A stretch of 64,000 bases of DNA. It comes from Azorinus chamasolen (Eukaryota > Mollusca > Bivalvia > Cardiida > Solecurtidae). The position numbers and the translations under genes were made by a program. Below are positions 58,809-64,000 of the stretch, piece by piece. Numbering within the stretch: the stretch's first letter is position 1; every line of letters starts with the position of its first letter. The DNA is taken from assembly GCA_963576725.1 (NCBI GenBank), contig OY755241.1:76317701-76381700 (forward strand), in the 5' to 3' direction. The notes beneath the pieces are model-generated. The model searched no databases. It was not told the DNA's origin and saw nothing but the letters and a program-made list of their open reading frames with translations.

Positions 58809-58946
58809 GAATAATAGGTTAGTGCCGTAGATGGGACGCTTTATCCGACGAGGGGAGAAAACGTTGAGGCGACGCTTGCCGAGCCTCAACTGTTTTCTCT
58901 CCGAGTCGGATAAAGGCGTCCCATCTACGGCACTAACCTATTATTC
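58809..58946. repeat. 138-bp long hairpin
   Basis: 58809-58870 and 58883-58946 are inverted copies over about 62 bp, with two small indels and three or four changes near the loop. Arm text: GAATAATAGGTTAGTGCCGT, AGATGGGACGC, TTATCCGAC, GAGAAAACGTTGAGGC. The 12-nt loop is GACGCTTGCCGA. TTTATCCAGTCA (58949) and TGACTGGATAAA (59804) form wider inverted repeats about 850 bp apart, so it may be the end of a larger element. Confidence 0.85.
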
Positions 58947-59482
58947 GATTTATCCAGTCAATATAGTTAAATGTATTTTTATAGACTCATAACACTCTTG
59001 AAATAATTTACATTGAAAATGCAGTTTTTCGATCAACGGATCCCTCCCTTTTCACTTCCATTTAGACGTAAATAGATCTAATGAGCTACCGCAGAGGAAT
59101 ATAGTTTCGATACTTGTATTACTAGAAGGGAAACGTGGTTGAATTTGAAAAATAAGATGATTTGAATCGAGGGTCGATAAGTTATTTCAAACAGACATGA
59201 TCTATATTCTTTGGTCAAATTCTAGTTACGTAGTCTCGGTTTCTATTTTTAGATTCTACCTAACGTCACTCAGAAATCGATGGAACTGAACAGGCTATAT
59301 TTAGGTTTATGACTATCACCGCCCCTGTAAGAGTTTATCAATGAAATAATCATGAGAGTGAAAAGAAAACATTTACTATTTATCTGTCAATCTTTGCTTC
59401 CAGGTTTGATTTTATCAAAAACGGGTTTTGCCAGCGGTGGATTAAATTAATAAAAGTGATAAATCAACGTCATTTTGTATGT

Positions 59483-59577
59483 GGCCTCAGTGGCGTAATC
59501 GGTAAGGGCGACGTCTCTAGAGAGATTAGAATTAGTTTTTGTAGGATCAGGCGCGGGTTCGAATCCAGCTGTAGCCA
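59483..59577 (+). pseudogene. tRNA-like sequence with long variable region
   Basis: TGGCGTAATCGG matches the A box exactly and GGTTCGAATCC the B box. They are about 63 bp apart, so the middle is longer than in a normal class I tRNA. The acceptor (GGCCTCA / TGTAGCC) has two mismatches. GTCTCTAGAGAGATTAG could be an intron or an extended arm. Leu/Ser-like pseudogene or SINE head. Confidence 0.5.
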
Positions 59578-59879
59578 ATTATTTTTATTTTTTCCCATTT
59601 GAATAATTCTTCTGGTGACCAAATAGATCTGTTAGATCTATTCCATCAACATGTTTATGAATATTTACAGAAAACTAAAATAGTTCCATGGTTATAGAAT
59701 CATTACGCCTATCTACTAACCTAATAAACCTTCCACTACCGGAAGTAACCAAATAAACCTAAGTTTATTTGCACCCCCTTTATTATGTCACTAGAGAAGC
59801 CTGGTGACTGGATAAATTATGATTAATTCATTCTTTATGAAAAAGACTTTGCATTGTGGTGCCATAAATTTACGCCACT

Positions 59880-60025
59880 GACGCACCAATTCGGAGAGAT
59901 AATATTACAAATGATAAACCATTTCAACATTCATGGCCAATTCGTGACGACATTTGCAAACCGTTTGGATCCAGATGAGACGCCGAATAATTCGGGTTTT
60001 CAACTGGATCCAAAATGTTTGACTT
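59880..60025 (-). mobile_element. E-type MITE
   Basis: ACATTTGCAAACCGTTTGGA, TCCAGATGAGACGCCGAATA, tip AATTCGGG, CAACTGGATCCAAAATGTTT. The ends are not resolved. Confidence 0.65.
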
Positions 60026-60189
60026 CAGTTCACTACGTTGCAGAATGGATGGCAACTCGTCCTTTTAGAATGTAGCAGGCTTTTCTACTGACGTAGTTAC
60101 TCAGTGTTGCAATGACGAAACAGGTATCTTATATACTTCAGAGGTCCACGTAGTATGCGTAAAGAAAAGCAATTTTCGAGAATAACTTC

Positions 60190-60258
60190 TATATTTCTCC
60201 AACCAACCCTATGTTGTGACCAATGAGTGGTCATAACAGAGGGTTGCGTGGAGAAAGG
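60190..60258. mobile_element. family I palindromic MITE
   Basis: ATTTCTCCAACCAACCCTAT, GTTGTGACCAATGAGTGGTC, ATAACAGAGGGTTGCGTGGA form a short hairpin. Confidence 0.7.
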
Positions 60259-60720
60259 ACGACTTTAGTGTTTCAGTACACGCCTTAACTGTTGATCTGC
60301 ATTGTGTCTGTTTCTTACAAATTCTTCTCCTGGGTGATAAATCATAGCTTTCCATCATAAATAATAAGACAGGTTTACAGGTCGGAGAGAAAATAATGTG
60401 ATGACCGAGTGAAAGGCGTAGTATCTGAGAACCTTTGTTACTATTAGACTGATTTACAACATCCCCAGAACAGATAACTAGAAAAGACAGAATAATAAAG
60501 AGCTCAGATTTCCGCGATAATTGATCAACATTATCTCAGTTATTTAAACATAGGGCTTAAAAAAGACTGATGATATGTTCTGTATGCCAAAGAATATAAA
60601 CCTTATGGATTTCTAAGAATAGAAAAATACTTACTCCTCGTCAATTTTGAATATTGTCGGCTTAAATTCTGATTTTGAGCTGTCTTTATTAAGTAAGTCT
60701 AATTCGATCAAGTAATCTGG
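60259..60720. other. no recognisable feature
   Basis: No gene, repeat end or hairpin recognised. Confidence 0.35.
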
Positions 60721-60800
60721 AGATTGCAAACAGATTGGATGCAAATGAGACGCCGAGTTACTCGGCGTCTCATCTGGATCCAAGCTGTTTGCATATGCAA
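60721..60800 (-). mobile_element. E'-type hairpin, near-perfect
   Basis: TTGCAAACAGATTGGATGCA, AATGAGACGCCGAGTTACTC, GGCGTCTCATCTGGATCCAA, GCTGTTTGCATATGC. Confidence 0.75.
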
Positions 60801-60898
60801 ATCAGTTTGCACTTAGCATGAGAAAGGTTGGTGTTTATATAGTGTTACATGTAAATTGCTACACACAAATGGGATTCAAACAGAACCCACTATTTGTC

Positions 60899-61154
60899 AT
60901 AACCCTTTCCATCATTAATATATATACAGGAAGTCGTAATATTATGGATATTAGTTTCATGATTTTTTATTATGGCATATGGATAAATGTACATGGATTT
61001 TGAGCCCTGGCAGAAATTGTAGAATCAGATCAACATAAATGTTATAAGCAAACAGGATCGATCCTGGACAGACGTATCATACATAGTTGTCTGATTTGGG
61101 TCTACTCTGTTTGCCAATGTGTTAAAAGCTAGTATAAATGGAGCAAAGGGTTAA
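60899..61154 (-). mobile_element. family C MITE, reverse
   Basis: ATAACCCTTTCCATCATTAA to AAATGGAGCAAAGGGTTAA, 256 bp. Hairpin GCAAACAGGATCGATCCTGG, GACAGACGTATCATACATAG, TTGTCTGATTTGGGTCTACT, CTGTTTGC. Confidence 0.8.
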
Positions 61155-61364
61155 AGACTAAATAAACTTCTAGAAAATGGTTATTTACAGATTAAAAAAC
61201 AGTCAAATAATTTACAGACGTCGCTCAATATATAAAACTTATGAATATTCGTGTAAGAAATAATGCCATTCTAATAGTATTGAGCTAAGATTAATACTGA
61301 TATATAAAACATAGACGTTTTGGGCAATGCAGCATGCCAATGCTATCCATAAGAAAACAACATA

Positions 61365-61568
61365 CAGTAAACCCCGCTAGTGCGACCACTTAATAAACAG
61401 CCACTGGTGTCATTTAAAGCAGGTGGTTGCTTAATGCAGGACGAAAGTTATGCAGAAAGCTCCTAGAGGAGCTTTCTGCATAACTTTCGTCCTGCATTAA
61501 GCTACCGTCTGCCTCTGCCACCCAAAAGTATGCCCCTTTTTGGTGGTCGCATTAGCGGAGTTTTACTA
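61365..61568 (+). mobile_element. F3 MITE with 60-bp perfect palindrome
   Basis: CAGTAAACCCCGCTAGTGCG after TA, and GTGGTCGCATTAGCGGAGTT (then TTACTA) before TA. 61437-61496 is an exact palindrome: GCAGGACGAAAGTTATGCAG, AAAGCTCCTAGAGGAGCTTT, CTGCATAACTTTCGTCCTGC. 204 bp; the youngest-looking F copy. Confidence 0.95.
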
Positions 61569-61619
61569 TAGACCTTGATCACACAACCCCTACATAAGCT
61601 GTCAGGGCATGGTCTATCT

Positions 61620-61835
61620 TTGACGCCTTTCCAAACAGAGTAGACCCAGATGAGACAAACCATGCGGAGCTGTCTGGACAGTGTCTACTCTGTTTGCCTA
61701 TTGATTTATACAGATCTGATTCTGTAGATCTTATTACATGTATACACTGTCCGCCATGACCAAATAATCCCGTGTTCATATGCTAATACAGAAATCCTTA
61801 ATTAATATTCACGATGTCGTTCTTTTTAACAAGGT
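61620..61835 (+). mobile_element. family C MITE, ends worn
   Basis: TGACGCCTTTCCAAACAGAG, TAGACCCAGATGAGACAAAC, GCTGTCTGGACAGTGTCTAC, GATTCTGTAGATCTTATTAC, CCGCCATGACCAAATAATCC. TTAA ends are lost. Confidence 0.6.
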
Positions 61836-61859
61836 TTTCCACGGAAAATCCGGTTATTG

Positions 61860-62230
61860 AAATGGTGATGTACGTCGGGCGGGCGGCGGCTGCCAATCTT
61901 GTAAGCGCAACTCCTCAGAAACTGTTCAACAGATTTTCATAAAACCTTGCAGGTATCAAGGACACACTATGTAGATGTGCAGATTGTCGGAGTTTTTCCT
62001 TCTGCAATCTTTCGCAGAGTTATGCCCCTTTTAACTTAGAAATCAAATCACTAAGTCTTTTGACCCTATCCTTGTAAGCGCAACTCCTCTTAAACTGTTC
62101 AACAGGATTTCATAAAGCCTTATATGTAGTAAAACACAATATGTAGATATGTGCATATTGTCGGAGAATTTTCCCTCTGCAATGTTTCTGGGAGTTATCC
62201 CCCTTTGAGCTTAGAAATCACCATTTAATA
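61860..62230 (+). repeat. tandem dimer of a mollusc-type repeat, 177-bp spacing
   Basis: CTTGTAAGCGCAACTCCTC at 61900 and 62077, each followed by AAACTGTTCAACAG, ATTTTCATAAA and TTGTCGGAG, then GAGTTAT.CCCCTTT and TTAGAAATCA. I recognise the style from mollusc genomes. Confidence 0.7.
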
Positions 62231-62439
62231 GTGAAGGAACTTCCGATTTGATATTGTGTCGACATTTCTTGTTTGAACATGTATTTATTCATATACGTAG
62301 ATGATCGTTTGGCAGATGCGCTATTGTAGGCAGCGTACATAAGTAGAATGTGCATGCTTGTGTGTTCGAAGTGCAGGTGTTCAATTGCAGAATGCAAAAC
62401 CACTCTATTGGTTTAACCATCCACCCTTAGCACACAAAT

Positions 62440-62550
62440 AATTACCTAACTTGCATTTGCAAACAGCTTGGATCCAGACGAGACACCGAGAAACTCACCA
62501 GTAACCAAGCTGTTTGACACTGGGTCATCAATTTCTCAAAAACTGGATCA
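62440..62550 (-). mobile_element. E'-type hairpin MITE
   Basis: TGCATTTGCAAACAGCTTGG, ATCCAGACGAGACACCGAGA, AACTCACCAGTAACCAAGCT, GTTTGACACTGGGTCATCAA. Worn. Confidence 0.6.
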
Positions 62551-62672
62551 AAGAAAAAATAATGACTGCACTAATTTTTTAGTATTTTCTTCAGCCTAAT
62601 AATAGTTCAGCATGATGAGCACACTTTTTGTCAATAGACAATATCTTCTACTTCAAATTGTCAAGCAGTATT

Positions 62673-62712
62673 ACCCCCCCCCCCCCACACACACACACAC
62701 ACACACACACAC
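62673..62712 (+). repeat. C-run and AC microsatellite
   Basis: About 15 C followed by about 13 AC units. Low complexity; it makes a run of Pro and Thr-His in one frame that is not a gene. Confidence 0.95.
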
Positions 62713-62729
62713 CTTTTTTGAAATATATA

Positions 62730-64000
62730 CATGTATCACACGGGTGGCTGGAGGGTCAATCGGGCTGGAGACATTACGGAAACCCAACGACACTACCATT
62801 CAGATAACGTTAATTTTAAGAAAGGGCGAAGATTGCTCATTTTGGGGTTTGGTACGGATTGGTCTGCACGCCTTTCTGGCTCCAAACACTGTCTCAGCGA
62901 GCTCTGGTTGGTCTTATATTTTCGGGCAGGGACTCAGCTTTACGCCCATGTATCACACGGGTGGCTGGAGGGTCAATCGGGCTGGATACATTACGAAAAC
63001 CCACGACACTAGCATTCAAATAACGTTCATTTTCAAAAAACGGACGCAGTGGGTCCCATGTGTTTCAAATTGCGCGCTCGTTACCAATCGCCCGCAAGTG
63101 TTTGAGGGCTTAAAATGATGCTGACATCTTGGCAAAAAATAATCACCAACATATTCCAATGGGACATAATTTTTACAGCCGCTATAGTCAAAAGAGCAAT
63201 CGAAGAAGGGTAGAAATGTAAGTTTTTATGGAATTTGTGTCTGGTACGAATTGGTTTGCATGCCTTTCTGGCTCCAAACAATGTCCCATCGAGCTGTGAT
63301 TGGTCTTATATTTTCGGGCAGGAACTCAGCTCCACGCCCATGTATCACACGGGTGGATGGAGGGTCAATCGGGCTGGAGACATTACGGAAACCCAACGAC
63401 ACTACCATTCAGATAACGTTAATTTTAAGAAAGGGCGAAGATTGCTCATTTTGGGGTTTGGTACGGATTGGTCTGCACGCCTTTCTTGCTCCAAACACTG
63501 TCTCAGCGAGCCCTGATTGGTCTTATATTTTCGGGCAGGGACTCAGCTTCACGCCCATGTATCACACGGGTGGTTGGAGGGTCAATCGCTGGAGACATTA
63601 CGAAAACCCACGACACTAGCATTCAAATAACGCTCATTTTCAAAAAACGGGCGCAGTTGGTCCCATGTTTTTCAAATTGCGCGCTCGTTACCAATCGCCC
63701 GCAAGTTTTTGAGGGTTTAAAATGACGCTGACATCTTGGCAAAAAATAATCACCAACATATTCCAATGGGACATAATTTTTACAGCCGCTATAGTCAAAA
63801 GAGCAATCGAAGAAGGGTAGAAATGTAAGTTTTTATGGAATTTGTGTCTGGTACGAATTGGTCTGCATGCCTTTCTGGCTCCAAACAATGTCCCATCGAG
63901 CTGTGATTGGTCTTATATTTTCGGGCAGGGACTCAGCTCCACGCCCATGTATCACACGGGTGGCTGGAGGGTCAATCGGGCTGGATACATTACGGAAACC
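62730..64000 (+). repeat. 608-bp tandem repeat, at least 2.1 units, cut by window end
   Basis: CATGTATCACACGGGTGG occurs at 62730, 62947, 63339, 63556 and 63946. Alternate spacings of 217 and about 391 bp give a 607-609-bp unit made of two related halves. The longer half has about 175 bp extra (GTGGGTCCCATGTGTTTCAA to TTTTTATGGAATTTGTGTCT). Units are nearly identical, so they are recent. Frames of up to 168 codons stay open but carry no domain I recognise. Confidence 0.9.

Noticed and set aside
62612..63725. Frames of 168, 122 and 93 codons near the right edge
   Set aside because: They lie in the 608-bp tandem repeat and the C-run/AC microsatellite. Equivalent frames shift between units, and no domain is visible.

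Overview
This window looks like repeat-dominated non-coding DNA from an invertebrate animal, most likely a bivalve mollusc. The sequence is AT-rich. Several dispersed repeats resemble ones I associate with mollusc genomes: the diverged 'TTTCCTTATATAA' tandem block at 5.8-6.5 kb, the repeat ending in a GGACAGACCGACC / GGGGGTATAATAA tail at 1.8-3.9 kb, the 'GGAGTTAT.CCCCTTT' repeat at 61.9-62.2 kb, and a GTGGGTTGGGTTTTACGGC relic at 4.4 kb. The clade call is inference; the lack of bacterial-type gene structure is plain. No complete protein-coding gene can be supported. The best gene-related candidate is a start codon in a strong Kozak context followed after 13 nt by a consensus splice donor (16119-16131), preceded by a CpG-richer stretch. 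If real, much of the window could be a first intron.

Most of the sequence is non-autonomous DNA transposons (MITEs) of two kinds. (1) TTAA-flanked elements of about 200-255 bp with piggyBac-like ends. I label them by their termini: A, TTAACCCTTTCCCTCATATA; B, TTAACCCTTTCCTCCATAAA; C, TTAACCCTTTACTCCATAAA; D, TTAACCCTTCGCTTGCTGAA; E, TTAACCCTTTCGCTGCCAA; E', TTAACCTTTAGCCTGCTA; Q, TTAACCAATTTGCTCCCA. Nearly all carry a long central palindrome, often opening with GCAAACAG and AGACCCTGATCAGACGGC. (2) TA-flanked elements of about 180-340 bp whose ends begin CAGTAAAACC, CAGTAGAACC or CAGTTGAAC, typical of Tc1/mariner-pogo (Tigger) MITEs. I call them F1 (CTCTATAACGGCCACTAAA), F2 (TGTCTTAAGCGGCC), F3 (CCGCTAATGCGACCACC), F4 (TTCGATACATCGAAC) and F5 (ATCTTAACCGGAA). 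They also have a central palindrome, and its core CTCCTATAGGAG is shared with the TTAA families. Several insertions are nested with readable target duplications, so the relative order of transposition can be read.

Layout: 0-5 kb, mollusc-type repeats and a 12-copy 83-bp array. 5-10 kb, hairpin, diverged tandem block and a 40-bp minisatellite. 10.3-11.8 kb, three distinct MITE types, one with CpGs spaced at about 10-11 bp. 12-30 kb, dense TTAA and TA MITEs, nests and chimeras. 30.2-36 kb, a tandem array that amplifies MITE copies together with an AT-rich spacer, interrupted by a cassette with exon-like and splice-like signals. 36-38 kb, a 58-bp perfect inverted repeat and further tandem repeats. 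41.6-44.2 kb, a 2.6-kb foldback element with tandem-repeat terminal inverted repeats and a 6-bp target duplication. 44.5-45.1 kb, a 60-bp array grown inside an F3 element. 54.5-56.4 kb, a 48-bp satellite in three sequence stages split by one F2 MITE. 58-61 kb, degenerate repeats, a long hairpin and a tRNA-like sequence. 62.7-64 kb, a 608-bp tandem repeat that runs off the end.

No transposase, reverse transcriptase, rRNA gene or CRISPR array was recognised.
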